Positions 17,920 through 27,078 are shown, counted from the first letter of the stretch. The stretch: 64,000 bases of DNA from Flexibacter flexilis DSM 6793 (GCF_900112255.1 NZ_FOLE01000010.1:1-64000); one strand, 5' to 3'. Notes: a model not told the origin generated them from the sequence alone. Translations and numbers: made by a program.

Positions 17920-18693
17920 ATGAACATAGGATTTGCTCAATCTAAAGTTAAACCAAGTGTTAAGGCCTTCTTTCTTCTAGTTGTTTTTTTTGTGTTGGTT
18001 GGTTTTGCAGGGAAACGCCAAACAAGCCGAGTGTGCAGGAATATAGAAGTAAGGATTGCTAATCAGTTGGAAAATCATTTTGTTGGAGAAAACGATGTTT
18101 TGGCCTTATTGTCGGCAGGACAAAATGATATGCTAACAGGTAAACGCTATAGTGAGATAAATCTGAAACGTTTAGAAAAAGAGGTAAAAAAGAATAAATT
18201 TGTAAACAGTGTACAAATCTCACACGACTATGCAGGGAACATGCTGGTGGAAGTCTCTCAGGCAAAGCCAGTAGCAAGGGTGTTGCGCAGTAAAGGCCGC
18301 GATTCGTATTTGGGTAGTATGGGCGAAATATTGCCTGTATCTCCTCGTTATACGGCGCGTGTTTTGTTGTTGGAAGGAGCGGGGGCACGCCGACTCACTA
18401 CTGTTAGTCTCAAAGAGGATGAGCAAGGAGGGAAGATTTTTGATTTGGTTAATTTTATTAACGACGACCCTTTTTGGCAAAAAATGATAGTGCATCTGTA
18501 CATAGATGAGTATGGCGACATTGTGATGTATCCGCAAATGGGCAAACAAATCATTGATTTTGGAAAACCCGATGATATAGAATTGAAATTTAGTAAACTG
18601 AGTACATTTTATAAGCAAATCGTTCCTGCCAAAGGTTGGAATTATTATAGCAAAGTGATACTTAAGTATAACAACCAAATTATTTGTGAATAA
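17920..18693 (+). CDS. ftsQ: Cell division protein FtsQ/DivIB
   Basis: 257 residues. A short cytoplasmic tail leads to one membrane helix (about 14-31, KAFFLLVVFFVLVGFAG). A POTRA-like domain follows (about 40-115, with LENHFVGENDVLALL and LEKEVKKNKFVNSVQIS), then the beta domain with YLGSMGEILPVSPRYTARVLLLEG. It scaffolds FtsB and FtsL in the periplasm. Identification rests on topology, the POTRA pattern and its position before ftsA and ftsZ. Confidence 0.9.
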   Translation: MNIGFAQSKVKPSVKAFFLLVVFFVLVGFAGKRQTSRVCRNIEVRIANQLENHFVGENDVLALLSAGQNDMLTGKRYSEINLKRLEKEVKKNKFVNSVQISHDYAGNMLVEVSQAKPVARVLRSKGRDSYLGSMGEILPVSPRYTARVLLLEGAGARRLTTVSLKEDEQGGKIFDLVNFINDDPFWQKMIVHLYIDEYGDIVMYPQMGKQIIDFGKPDDIELKFSKLSTFYKQIVPAKGWNYYSKVILKYNNQIICE

Positions 18694-18720
18694 CTCTTAT
18701 AACAAACAACCAGCCATGCT

Positions 18721-20067
18721 ATGCAAAACGATAAAATTGTAGTCGGCCTTGATATTGGCACAACCAAAGTATGCGCGATCGTCGGCAAACTTAATACAAA
18801 TGGCCAACTGGAAATTTTAGGTGTCGGCAAATCCGAATCTAAAGGAGTTGTAAATGGCAACGTTTTTAACATTGATAGAACCACTGATGCTATTATTGCA
18901 GCAGTGAAGGAGGCTGAGCAACAGTCTAATATCAATATTAAGGTGGTTAATGTGGGGATTGCGGGGCAACACGTCCGTAGTTTGCAACAACATGGTGTAT
19001 ATGTGCGTCCGCACAACGACGATGTTATTTCGGTTACTGATATAGAGAACCTGAACAGCAATATGTATCGGACTCTTGTACCTGCTGGCCGTAAAATTAT
19101 TCACGTAATACCGCAAGATTATTTGGTGGACTCTTTTATGCGCGTTCCTGACCCTGTGGGCTCGAACGGAAGTAAAATAGAAGCTGATTTTCAGGTAGTA
19201 ATGGCAGAAGTAGGGGCAATCAAAAACATAGAGTTGAGTGTAAAACGCGCTGGACTTATAATTGATGATAATGGTTTGATGTTAGAACCTATCGCCTCTT
19301 CAATGTCGGCACTGACAGAAGAAGAAAAAGAAACGGGTGTTGTTTTGGTGGACATCGGTGGAGGAACAACAGACGTTGCTGTTTTTTATAAAGATATTTT
19401 ACGCCATGTGGCTGTTATTCCATTTGGTGGCAATGTGATTACTGCTGATATTAAGACGGGTTGCATGGTGCTTGAATCGCAAGCCGAATTGCTCAAAACC
19501 CGTTTTGGCCATGCGTTGGAAGTAGAAGTGCATGAAAATAGCATTATTTCTATTCCTGGTTCTCAAAACCGCCAACCGAAGGAGGTATCAATGCGTAATT
19601 TAGCAAGCATTATTGAAGCACGTGTTGTGGAAATTATAGAATTAGTTCATCGCGAAATAATTTATTCGGGTTATGAGCGTTCGTTAATTGGCGGTATTGT
19701 TATTACAGGCGGTGGGGCGCAACTCAAAAATATGGTACAGTTGGTGGAACTGGTAACAGGTTTGCCGACGCGTATCGGAGAACCAACCCATCAGATTTGG
19801 TTTAAAGATGTGCACAAGATTAAAGACCCCATGTATGCTACGGCTGTTGGGCTTACTTTGGCAGGTTTTCAATCCTTTGATTCGCGTGTGAACAACTATC
19901 AGGCTCGTTATGGCCAAGAAGTAAAAAATCAGAATGTACCAGCACCTGCCGATGAAACTGCCTCCAAATCAGAAAAAAAACCTTCATTCTGGGATAAATT
20001 AAAAGAAAAATCGCTTAAAATTATCCTAGATGACGATATTAATAAAACAGATAATACTGATTATTAA
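18721..20067 (+). CDS. ftsA: Cell division protein FtsA
   Basis: 448 residues. Actin-like ATPase motifs are the phosphate 1 loop VVGLDIGTTKVCAIVG, the phosphate 2 loop VLVDIGGGTTDVAVF and the adenosine motif GGIVITGGGAQLKN. The 1C domain (SHS2) covers about 85-160. The C-terminal KPSFWDKLKEKSLKIIL is an amphipathic helix of the membrane-targeting type, followed by a short Asp/Asn-rich end. It tethers FtsZ filaments to the inner membrane. Confidence 0.97.
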   Translation: MQNDKIVVGLDIGTTKVCAIVGKLNTNGQLEILGVGKSESKGVVNGNVFNIDRTTDAIIAAVKEAEQQSNINIKVVNVGIAGQHVRSLQQHGVYVRPHNDDVISVTDIENLNSNMYRTLVPAGRKIIHVIPQDYLVDSFMRVPDPVGSNGSKIEADFQVVMAEVGAIKNIELSVKRAGLIIDDNGLMLEPIASSMSALTEEEKETGVVLVDIGGGTTDVAVFYKDILRHVAVIPFGGNVITADIKTGCMVLESQAELLKTRFGHALEVEVHENSIISIPGSQNRQPKEVSMRNLASIIEARVVEIIELVHREIIYSGYERSLIGGIVITGGGAQLKNMVQLVELVTGLPTRIGEPTHQIWFKDVHKIKDPMYATAVGLTLAGFQSFDSRVNNYQARYGQEVKNQNVPAPADETASKSEKKPSFWDKLKEKSLKIILDDDINKTDNTDY

Positions 20068-20132
20068 TAAAAACGCTACACTATTATATCTGCCTCTCTA
20101 ATTATTCAATCAAAAAAAATCAGATTGCGATT

Positions 20133-21746
20133 ATGAAAGAAAAAGTACACAGCTTCGAATTACCCGACCGCCATAAATCAATTATTAAAGTTGTTGGCGT
20201 TGGTGGAGGTGGCAGCAATGCAGTTAATTTTATGTATGGACAAGGCATCAAAGACGTAGAGTTTGTTGTCTGTAATACAGATTCTCAGGCCTTGGAGAAA
20301 AGCCCAGTGCCTACACGTTTGCAAATTGGTAAAGCACTTACCGAAGGACTTGGTGCGGGAGCGAATCCAACCAAAGGGCGCGACGCTGCCGTGGAAAGCG
20401 AAGACGATATTCGTGCAACTATTGCTATAGATAATACCAAAATGGTTTTCATCACGGCTGGAATGGGTGGCGGTACAGGTACTGGTGCTGCACCTGTTAT
20501 TGCTCGGGTGGCTAAAGAGCAGGGTTTGCTTACGGTTGGAATTGTAACCTCTCCGTTTGCTTTTGAAGGACCTCGCAAGCGTAAGCAAGCCGAAGTCGGA
20601 ATTTCGGAAATGAAAGAATACTGTGATACGGTATTGGTCATTTTGAATGATAAAATTCGTGAAATGTTTGGCAATATGTCTATTAAAGAGGCTTATGCTC
20701 AGGCAGATATGGTATTGACGACGGCTGCACGCAGTATTGCCGAAGTGATTACGCGTCATGCCGAAGTAAACGTGGATTTTGAAGACGTGAAAACCGTTAT
20801 GCAAAATTCGGGTACAGCTGTGTTGGGTTCGGCAGAAGTGTCGGGCGAAGATCGCGCTATTCGTGCGGCTCAACAGGCATTAGCTTCTCCTTTGCTGGAT
20901 AACAGAGAAATTAGAGGAGCGCAAAAAATATTGCTTTCTATTATATCTGGCGATTCTCCATCGATGACGATGGACGAGTTTGCTGCTATTTCTGAATATA
21001 TACAAGAGCAAGCAGGCGAAAACGCGGATATTATTTATGGTAACTCTATTGATCCTAGCCTTGGGGATAAGATCAGTGTTACTGTTATCGCGACAGGTTT
21101 TGAAGACGAGCATAGCAAAAAGGTAGAATTGGCAAAGGTGAAAGATTTGGATACGGGTCATATTGTGCTCCCAGTACATCGTACTCCGCCACCTACTCCG
21201 CCATCAGCAATGGAAGAAGGCAATAAAGTGCCTACGCCGTTGCCCGTAGCTCCTCTTGCTCAGGAGTTGCCAGTGTCAGAGCCTGTTCCTTTGGCTAATA
21301 CCGTATTGCCGCCTGTGGTGGTAGAGGATAATTTGCCTAAAAATGAACCAGTTGCTCCCAAAAATGAGCCTGTGGTAAGACCAGAAACTCCAAGAGAAGT
21401 ACTTCCCTTGGACGATAACATAAATATTCAGCCTGCCTCTCGTAACCCTTACGATCAGGGTCTTGTACAAAGTGAAAGAGAAAGAGAGTTGCAAAGACAA
21501 CTTTTTGAACTGAAAGCTCAACAGAGAAGAAAAGAGGTACTTGGTAATGCGGGGCATGGTCAGGAAATGCCAAGAGCTTGGGACAATGAAATGAAACAGA
21601 GTTTGGATCAGCCTGCCTATATGCGCCAGGAACGTAAATTAAACAATGTTCCTAATTCAAATCAAAGTAATGTTTCGCGCTATACACTTGGTGAAAACAA
21701 TGACTTGAGTAGCAATAACAAATACTTGAGTGATAACGTAGATTAG
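20133..21746 (+). CDS. ftsZ: Cell division GTPase FtsZ
   Basis: 537 residues. The GTPase core (about 15-330) holds VGGGGSNAVN, GMGGGTGTGAAP (tubulin signature near 108-119) and the T7 loop NVDFEDV. The C-terminal linker is long, about 190 residues rich in Pro, Glu, Asn and Gln, as in other Bacteroidota FtsZ proteins. The end (ARG/YTLGENNDLSS) does not show the classical DIPxFLR peptide, so the FtsA-binding tail is diverged or located at AYMRQERKLNNVP. Last gene of the dcw cluster. Confidence 0.97.
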   Translation: MKEKVHSFELPDRHKSIIKVVGVGGGGSNAVNFMYGQGIKDVEFVVCNTDSQALEKSPVPTRLQIGKALTEGLGAGANPTKGRDAAVESEDDIRATIAIDNTKMVFITAGMGGGTGTGAAPVIARVAKEQGLLTVGIVTSPFAFEGPRKRKQAEVGISEMKEYCDTVLVILNDKIREMFGNMSIKEAYAQADMVLTTAARSIAEVITRHAEVNVDFEDVKTVMQNSGTAVLGSAEVSGEDRAIRAAQQALASPLLDNREIRGAQKILLSIISGDSPSMTMDEFAAISEYIQEQAGENADIIYGNSIDPSLGDKISVTVIATGFEDEHSKKVELAKVKDLDTGHIVLPVHRTPPPTPPSAMEEGNKVPTPLPVAPLAQELPVSEPVPLANTVLPPVVVEDNLPKNEPVAPKNEPVVRPETPREVLPLDDNINIQPASRNPYDQGLVQSERERELQRQLFELKAQQRRKEVLGNAGHGQEMPRAWDNEMKQSLDQPAYMRQERKLNNVPNSNQSNVSRYTLGENNDLSSNNKYLSDNVD

Positions 21747-21765
21747 TTTAGTAAATTTTCTACAT

Positions 21766-21807
21766 AAAAAAGCCTCTTTTACTTCATTGTAAAGGAGGCT
21801 TTTTTAT
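21766..21807. terminator. Bidirectional terminator at the end of the dcw cluster
   Basis: AAAAAAGCCTC...TTTAC pairs with GTAAA...GAGGCTTTTTT around a 6-base loop, with T runs on both strands. It separates ftsZ from the convergent OmpA-family gene. Confidence 0.85.
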
Positions 21808-21815
21808 GGTATTTG

Positions 21816-22574
21816 CTAGAATATTAAGAATTGTACGCGACGGTTTTTGTGGCGATTGACTTCGCTAGTGTTAGGAACAAGCGGCATACTTTCGCCGTAA
21901 GGCATAATGGAAACGTGATTGTCGTCGATGCCTACGTGTATGAGCATTGTTCGGATTTCGTTGATGCGTTTCATCGAAAGTCGGAGATTGGATTCTGCCG
22001 TTCCGACGTCATCAGTATGGCCTTCGATTAGAATATGGTAGCCTAATAAACCGTACTCCAAAGCTTCCTGAAATTGTAAACTAGCCCCTACATCTACATC
22101 TGCTTTGCCCGAATCAAAATGGACAGGAGCCAGTACTAATTTAGGTTTTGTTCCATTTGTTCTATAATTTTTTACTTTATCGGGCGTTAGCGTAGCATCT
22201 GGTGGGGGTAAATCTTTACGAATTTTGACAGGCGAGGGGCTTGGCTCTGTACTGATAATCATCGGAATCCCGTTTTCCATAATAGTTTTAGTACTGGCCA
22301 CAGGCTGAGGAGGAGGAGGATTGGTGGCCAAACTTCTAGAGCCTCCAGGTGGGGTATAGCCTTTATTTTTCTTTTTTCTTTTCTGATTCGCACCATAAGC
22401 GGGCATCTTTTTGCAATGCTTTACGTTTTTTACGAATGGATGAAAGTGGTATATAAATGAAGAACCCCGAGTTTTCGCCCCATAGTCGTATAGCTGGCAG
22501 CCACTCATCAACAAGAGTAAGATTAATAATACATAATGCTTGTTTTTGGATGAGTAGTAATGGTCGTAGTTCAT
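21816..22574 (-). CDS. OmpA-family lipoprotein (Pal-like)
   Basis: 252 residues. A lipoprotein signal ends in LLLLLLMSGC, with Cys 26 as the lipidation site. A basic, proline-rich linker follows (about 60-150). The C-terminal OmpA domain (about 150-252) shows VHFDSGKADVDVGA, IEGHTDDVGTAESNLRLSMKRINEIRTML and NRRVQFLIF, the peptidoglycan mDAP-binding fold. It probably anchors the outer membrane to the cell wall. The long basic region KRKKKNKG is unusual for a periplasmic linker. Confidence 0.85.
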   Translation of the reverse strand: MNYDHYYSSKNKHYVLLILLLLMSGCQLYDYGAKTRGSSFIYHFHPFVKNVKHCKKMPAYGANQKRKKKNKGYTPPGGSRSLATNPPPPQPVASTKTIMENGIPMIISTEPSPSPVKIRKDLPPPDATLTPDKVKNYRTNGTKPKLVLAPVHFDSGKADVDVGASLQFQEALEYGLLGYHILIEGHTDDVGTAESNLRLSMKRINEIRTMLIHVGIDDNHVSIMPYGESMPLVPNTSEVNRHKNRRVQFLIF

Positions 22575-22766
22575 TGCAACAAATAAGATTAGGTAGATAA
22601 AGATAATAATTGTCGTTGGATATTATGCTTTTTGTGCAACAGCAGACCCAAAAATACCCTTTAGTTTTTATTAAATCAACTGTCATTCAGTGTTTTATGC
22701 CGATTCTGGATATTTTCGATTAAAACATGTGTAGTGTTTTTGATAAAAATTGACTTTTTTTAATAA

Positions 22767-22798
22767 AAAGCTCCGTCCTCAATAGAAGGCAGAGCTTT
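22767..22798 (-). terminator. Terminator after the LpoA-like gene
   Basis: On the minus strand AAAGCTC pairs with GAGCTTT, with an inner partial stem, followed by TTTT. It lies 20 bp beyond the stop of the 563-residue gene. Confidence 0.65.
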
Positions 22799-22817
22799 GC
22801 TCTTGTCATATGATAAA

Positions 22818-24509
22818 TTATTCTGGTTGGTTCACGAGTTTAAGATTAAGGTCTTCAATTTTAAAAATAGGAACAAACTGATTATCAGTTCCGCCTCTAT
22901 AATCGAATCCCGACAATAAAATTCCTTTCCTGTAAGATTCTGTGCGTAATTTGCTACGAAAGTCTTTGCCATAATCCGCAAATAATCCGCCAAAATACAT
23001 CATCAAGTCATAACCCTGAAATGCACGTATAGAAGGCATGATTTTTATTTTTTCTATGTACTTTTTCTTGAAACGTTTAACTTCTTCGTTGTCATCGTCG
23101 ATGTAAGTAGGATAGATAAAATGCGTATTTCGGCGTTGCCATTCCTCAAACGTAAAATCAGTGGATTGTAACCATGTATCATAGGTTATAATTGGAACTT
23201 TAAGGTGAAGTAGCCCCATTGCTCCCATTAACTGAATTTTAACCAAAGGTTCGTCGTTGGGTACAAAAATATGGCTTGTGGTACTGTCTATACCTGCCTG
23301 AAATAGGAACTTTACCAAATTAGCAGCGCTGTTTTTACCTACTTGTCGGTAAAGAGCTATGTTACGGCCTTCCGCTTCCATGAGTTTTTTGTATAAGTTG
23401 GCCATCATGGTATCTTTACTAGTTACCCCATAAATAATAGCTACTTTGTTGCCTTTCAGGTTTTTAGCAGAAAATTCCGCCACACGTTTGGTTTGTGTTT
23501 CGGCGGTAGCTTCGCTCATATAAGCCCATTGATTAGTAGAATCCCATTGGCGTTGGCTGGTAAGCGGATTGAGCAACATGATTTGTTTTTCTTGGGCAAA
23601 AGCGGCGATTTCGGCTGCTCCTTGCGGATAAATAGGACCCAATATCATGTCGGCTTTGCTCACCTCTGGCAAGGCCAAAAGGCTCTGGATTTTGCTTGCA
23701 TTCTTTTCCGTATCGTAAGCCATCAGATTGATGTTAATGTTTCGGCTGCTAGCCAACTCATCTATGGCCATTTTTATCCCAATATAAAAATCCAAAATTG
23801 GCTGATTGCTTCGATTCGCTGCTTTGTAATTCGTATTTTGGTGAGCGAATGGCAATAATGCTGCAATATTAAATGTTTGATTATTAGTGTTTTCTTGCGC
23901 GACAGTGGTTTTAAATTCACTGAAATTGAAGCCGTGTTGTAGTTTGTCTAACAATAATTTGTCAGCATCGCGGCTTGAAGAAGAAAGCCGATTGGCCAGC
24001 ATAAAGGCCAATGTCGCATCGGCGGCATATTTTTCTTGTAAAAAACGCAAGGTATCGGTCGGGGAGGGCGCGAGCAAACGCAATTTAGCATTGTTAAGGT
24101 CGGTTTTTAGCTCATCGGTATAAGCAAATTGCCAAAACTGCAAGGCTTTGCTCCATTGTTGGCGTTCGGCGGCAATTACACCCGCCAAATAATAGGCTTC
24201 GGTAATTTGTGGCCATTGCGGAAATTTCTGCAATAAATTTTCCACAGCTCCTTGCGCTTGCTTTAGTTCGTGTTGTTTGTAAAGCGTAAGAGAATACAAG
24301 TAGTTGGCTTGCGGAGCAAAGGTGTTGTTGGCCGAAATGGCAGTGAGTGGGCGCAGTGTTTCGAGTGTCTGGGCGTATGCTCCTTGCTCAAACAATGCCT
24401 GTGCTTGCTGCCAGCGTGTTTCTGGCGTAATTGAACTGGGGCTTTGTGCCAATAATACAACGGGGCTTGTAAGCCAACATATAAATAGCCAAAAGTATAG
24501 TTTATTCAT
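22818..24509 (-). CDS. TPR plus periplasmic-binding-fold protein, LpoA-like architecture
   Basis: 563 residues. A signal peptide covers about 1-21 (ending VVLLAQS). TPR-like helices cover about 28-140 (RWQQAQALFEQGAYAQTLETLRPL, YLYSLTLYKQHELKQAQGAVENLLQKFP). A type I periplasmic-binding fold covers about 205-560 (AALLPFAHQN, MILGPIYPQGAAEIAAFAQEKQIMLLNPLTS, KVAIIYG, HIFVPND, AFQGYDLMMYFGGL). No permease or ATPase genes flank it. TPR followed by a substrate-binding fold is the layout of LpoA, the outer membrane activator of PBP1A, but no lipobox is visible. An orphan amino-acid-binding protein is the alternative. Confidence 0.65.
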   Translation of the reverse strand: MNKLYFWLFICWLTSPVVLLAQSPSSITPETRWQQAQALFEQGAYAQTLETLRPLTAISANNTFAPQANYLYSLTLYKQHELKQAQGAVENLLQKFPQWPQITEAYYLAGVIAAERQQWSKALQFWQFAYTDELKTDLNNAKLRLLAPSPTDTLRFLQEKYAADATLAFMLANRLSSSSRDADKLLLDKLQHGFNFSEFKTTVAQENTNNQTFNIAALLPFAHQNTNYKAANRSNQPILDFYIGIKMAIDELASSRNININLMAYDTEKNASKIQSLLALPEVSKADMILGPIYPQGAAEIAAFAQEKQIMLLNPLTSQRQWDSTNQWAYMSEATAETQTKRVAEFSAKNLKGNKVAIIYGVTSKDTMMANLYKKLMEAEGRNIALYRQVGKNSAANLVKFLFQAGIDSTTSHIFVPNDEPLVKIQLMGAMGLLHLKVPIITYDTWLQSTDFTFEEWQRRNTHFIYPTYIDDDNEEVKRFKKKYIEKIKIMPSIRAFQGYDLMMYFGGLFADYGKDFRSKLRTESYRKGILLSGFDYRGGTDNQFVPIFKIEDLNLKLVNQPE

Positions 24510-24625
24510 TTCCTATCGGATAATAGATAAGTGAAAATAGTGTTATGCAAATGAGCCTGCAAAAATAGGCACAAATATCGTTGGTTTGCTGTATTTTTTT
24601 TAAGAAGGTTTTAAATAAATGGGGT

Positions 24626-24642
24626 ATTTTTTAAATAAATTC
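24626..24642 (+). repeat. Left attachment-site core (attL)
   Basis: The 17-bp sequence ATTTTTTAAATAAATTC is identical to 57093-57109 in the same orientation. It lies between the divergent host gene ending upstream and the integrase. Confidence 0.7.
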
Positions 24643-24723
24643 AATAAATTACAGTATGTGTCTGATTGTCAGCAACAGAAAATAGTATTAGTAAAGTAAA
24701 TGATTTGAATATCAGAATCTTAT

Positions 24724-24789
24724 AATTTACTCACTAATTTTACTCACTAAAATAGTATTATTGTGTTTGTTCAATTATTTAAACAAACA
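24724..24789 (+). promoter_or_regulatory. Arm-type integrase sites and a dyad before int
   Basis: Two direct 12-bp copies of TTTACTCACTAA lie head to tail at 24727-24750. A related pair occurs near the right end at 57011-57036 in the same orientation, and a rough inverted copy (AGTAAAGTAAAT) at about 24691. These fit integrase arm-binding sites. Just downstream is a perfect dyad, TGTTTGTT (24764-24771) and AACAAACA (24782-24789), 27 bp before the int start. Confidence 0.6.
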
Positions 24790-24816
24790 ATACTATGTTG
24801 ATGATCTCTAAAAAAA

Positions 24817-25965
24817 ATGACCATCTACACGTTTCATCGGTTGGAACAAAAAAACAAAAAAGGCGAAGCACCTATCTACGCGTACGTGATTCTGGACGGT
24901 GAAAAATCAGGTAATTTTGCCCTTGGGCTTGTCGCCAAACCCGAACTACTCGGCCAAATGCAATCACAAATCAATCTGGCCAAGCAAGCCATCACCGACA
25001 TACACACATTTTTGTCTATGTCTCAAAAATCGGTTGCAGCCAACGACATTAAAGACGAATACATACGTCGCAAACGAGGCAACACAATCAAAATCGTAGA
25101 AGTAAACAAGCCTGCGGCCGCTTCGCAAACGCCGTCGGAGGACATTTGTTTTTTTGACGTGGCAAGAAGGATGGGAAAGCCGCATTTTTACATTCAATGG
25201 TTTGAAAAATACGCCAAGCAACACCCCGAGTTTTCTACTAAAATCTCGGAAATTAGGCCACTGATAGACAATTATTTGTCTGTATTTCAGCAAAAAAATA
25301 CGGGCACGGCCAAAGTCTATTTTGGGCGAATCAAACAAGTAATTTTATTTGCAATCGACGAGGGATTAATCGTAAAAAATCCGTTACGCGGCATTGTGGT
25401 AAAGGCGAAAAAACGCGAAAAACTCACCTACCTAACACAAGAGGATTTGGAAAAAATCGAAAATTACGCCTTTGCCCCAAAAATCAAACCGTATGCAGAA
25501 ATATTCTTGTTTGCTTGCCAAACTGGTTTGTCGCTCTCTGATTGTGCAACAATTACGCAGGCTAATGTTGTAGCCTATGGGGAACGCCTGTACATCGTGG
25601 CTCGTAGAAAAAAAAGCAGTAGCGTGATTCGCACGCATTTGTCAGCCAAAGCGCATGGGCTTTGGCAAAAATATCAATATAATTTCAGTCAGTATTTTGA
25701 TGCTTTTGATGCAAAATTGTATAAAAAACAGCATAATCTTAGAATACAAGTTTTAATGAAAATAATTAGAGAAATTACAGGTGTAAAAAAAGTTACGTTT
25801 CACAAGGCACGCGCTACAAAAGCATTTGAGCTATTGAATCGGGGCGCAACCATAGACACGGTTTCGGCCACACTTGGCCACGCCAACACCGTAATTACAC
25901 AGCAGTATTACGCTGAATTATCACTGCAAACGCTTGATAATGCACTGGATAAGTTGGATAATTAG
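24817..25965 (+). CDS. int: Tyrosine recombinase / integrase
   Basis: 382 residues. An N-terminal Arm-type domain of the Bacteroidota kind (1-95) precedes a SAM-like core-binding domain (about 112-195) and the catalytic domain (about 205-375). Catalytic residues visible are H329 and R332 (HKAR), H355 (LGH) and Tyr364 or Tyr365 (TQQYY). The usual first arginine of TGLR is replaced by Ser239 in TGLSLSD, as known for IntDOT-like enzymes. It lies just inside attL and reads inward. It should catalyse integration and excision of the element. Confidence 0.93.
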   Translation: MTIYTFHRLEQKNKKGEAPIYAYVILDGEKSGNFALGLVAKPELLGQMQSQINLAKQAITDIHTFLSMSQKSVAANDIKDEYIRRKRGNTIKIVEVNKPAAASQTPSEDICFFDVARRMGKPHFYIQWFEKYAKQHPEFSTKISEIRPLIDNYLSVFQQKNTGTAKVYFGRIKQVILFAIDEGLIVKNPLRGIVVKAKKREKLTYLTQEDLEKIENYAFAPKIKPYAEIFLFACQTGLSLSDCATITQANVVAYGERLYIVARRKKSSSVIRTHLSAKAHGLWQKYQYNFSQYFDAFDAKLYKKQHNLRIQVLMKIIREITGVKKVTFHKARATKAFELLNRGATIDTVSATLGHANTVITQQYYAELSLQTLDNALDKLDN

Positions 25966-25968
25966 CAA

Positions 25969-26006
25969 AAAAACCGCGAGAATTAGTACAGTTCTCGCGG
26001 TTTTTG
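25969..26006 (+). terminator. Terminator after integrase
   Basis: AAAAACCGCGAGAA pairs perfectly with TTCTCGCGGTTTTT around a 9-base loop, ending in T residues. Confidence 0.85.
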
Positions 26007-26090
26007 TTTACCCTTGTAATCATACATTTTTTTTTGTGAAATTAGTTGCAAATTGCAGATAGACAGAAATCTAATGTATTTATTGGTAGG

Positions 26091-26121
26091 TTGTAATGAT
26101 ACAATAAAATGACTATATTTG
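26091..26121 (+). promoter_or_regulatory. Promoter of the toxin-antitoxin pair
   Basis: TTG (26091-26093), 20 bp, TATATTTG (26114-26121) matches the Bacteroidota promoter consensus and lies 25 bp before the antitoxin start. Confidence 0.65.
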
Positions 26122-26146
26122 TTTCAGTAATAACAGCAGATAAACG

Positions 26147-26308
26147 ATGAAAACACAAGATAAAGGTGATAATTCCCAAAAACTCAAAAATAAAAAATTG
26201 AGTGTATTGGAGCTTGCGGAAAAACATATCCCAAAAGGTAGATATACGGGGTTAGGTGCTATGGTACTCAAGCCTTATGAAAGAGCTAAGACTGGAAAAC
26301 GCAAATGA
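26147..26308 (+). CDS. Putative antitoxin of a VapBC-like module
   Basis: 53 residues, basic, beginning MKTQDKGDNSQKLKNKKLSV and ending YERAKTGKRK. Its TGA overlaps the ATG of the PIN-domain gene (ATGA), the classical coupling of type II toxin-antitoxin pairs. It is not clearly AbrB, Phd or RHH by eye. LSVLELAEKHIPKGRY may form the toxin-binding helix. Confidence 0.65.
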   Translation: MKTQDKGDNSQKLKNKKLSVLELAEKHIPKGRYTGLGAMVLKPYERAKTGKRK

Positions 26309-26718
26309 AATATCTTATTGATACAAATATTTTTATTTATATTTTTGAAAAAAAATATGATAAATTAAGCAGTAAACAGCGTAGCATTCTTAATAATGCA
26401 AAAAATGAATTCTACTTATCCGAAGCAAGCTACTTTGAAATAGCCATAAAGCGACGTATGGGTAAACCTGACTTTTCTCATATATCTGTTGCTCTCTTAG
26501 AAAGTGATAGGAAAGTATTAGGTATCAAACTTTTAAAACCAAAAACAGAACATTATTTGAATGTTGTTAATGTGGAAAAAGTTTTGACGAGTAATGGGAA
26601 GCCGCACGCCGACCCATTCGATTTACTCATTATCTCACAGGCTATAGTAGAGCAGTTCCCTGTTTTATCAACTGACAATTATTTTCCTGATTACAAGCAA
26701 ATTAAGGCTATTAGCTAA
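26305..26718 (+). CDS. PIN-domain ribonuclease toxin (VapC-like)
   Basis: 137 residues. The PIN-fold acidic residues are visible: D7 in LIDTNIFIYIF, E45 in EASYFEIAIK, the HADPFDLLIISQA block and D128 in LSTDNYF. VapC toxins cleave tRNA or rRNA when freed from the antitoxin. The pair sits directly inside the integrase, where it could stabilise the element in the host. Confidence 0.85.
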   Translation: MKYLIDTNIFIYIFEKKYDKLSSKQRSILNNAKNEFYLSEASYFEIAIKRRMGKPDFSHISVALLESDRKVLGIKLLKPKTEHYLNVVNVEKVLTSNGKPHADPFDLLIISQAIVEQFPVLSTDNYFPDYKQIKAIS

Positions 26719-26728
26719 CCCAAATAAA

Positions 26729-26765
26729 AACCCCCTCCAGCTTTTGCGTTTGGAGGGGGTTGTTT
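26729..26765. terminator. Terminator after the toxin gene, bidirectional
   Basis: AACCCCCTCCA pairs with TGGAGGGGGTT, flanked by A-rich and T-rich tails, between the plus-strand toxin and the minus-strand gene block. Confidence 0.8.
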
Positions 26766-26794
26766 TACTACAATTCAATTGCGCTGGCTTGAAA

Positions 26795-27067
26795 TTATTC
26801 CAGTGTACCATAAAATATGGCTGATAAACCATCTTCTAATAAAATTGCAATGCAAGGGAATTGTACAACTTCATGATACTTAAAATCATCACCAACATTT
26901 AATAACTCAGATATAAAATGAGCTTTTGTGCCTTTGGGATAAACCTTAAATTGTTTTATATCATTAGACGATATTTGCTTTGCCTCATTTTGTATTCTGT
27001 ATTTATCCTCATTTTGATTCAATCCCACTTGCAATGGAATAGATACAGTATAAAATCTTTTCGCCAT
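26795..27067 (-). CDS. Hypothetical protein, 90 aa
   Basis: I do not recognise this protein. It has no membrane segment, and a mixed alpha/beta pattern with GTKAHFISELLNVGDDFKYHEVVQFP. It is the last gene of the leftward minus-strand block and is separated from the next upstream gene by 11 bp. Confidence 0.55.
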   Translation of the reverse strand: MAKRFYTVSIPLQVGLNQNEDKYRIQNEAKQISSNDIKQFKVYPKGTKAHFISELLNVGDDFKYHEVVQFPCIAILLEDGLSAIFYGTLE

Positions 27068-27078
27068 ATCAGATATTT

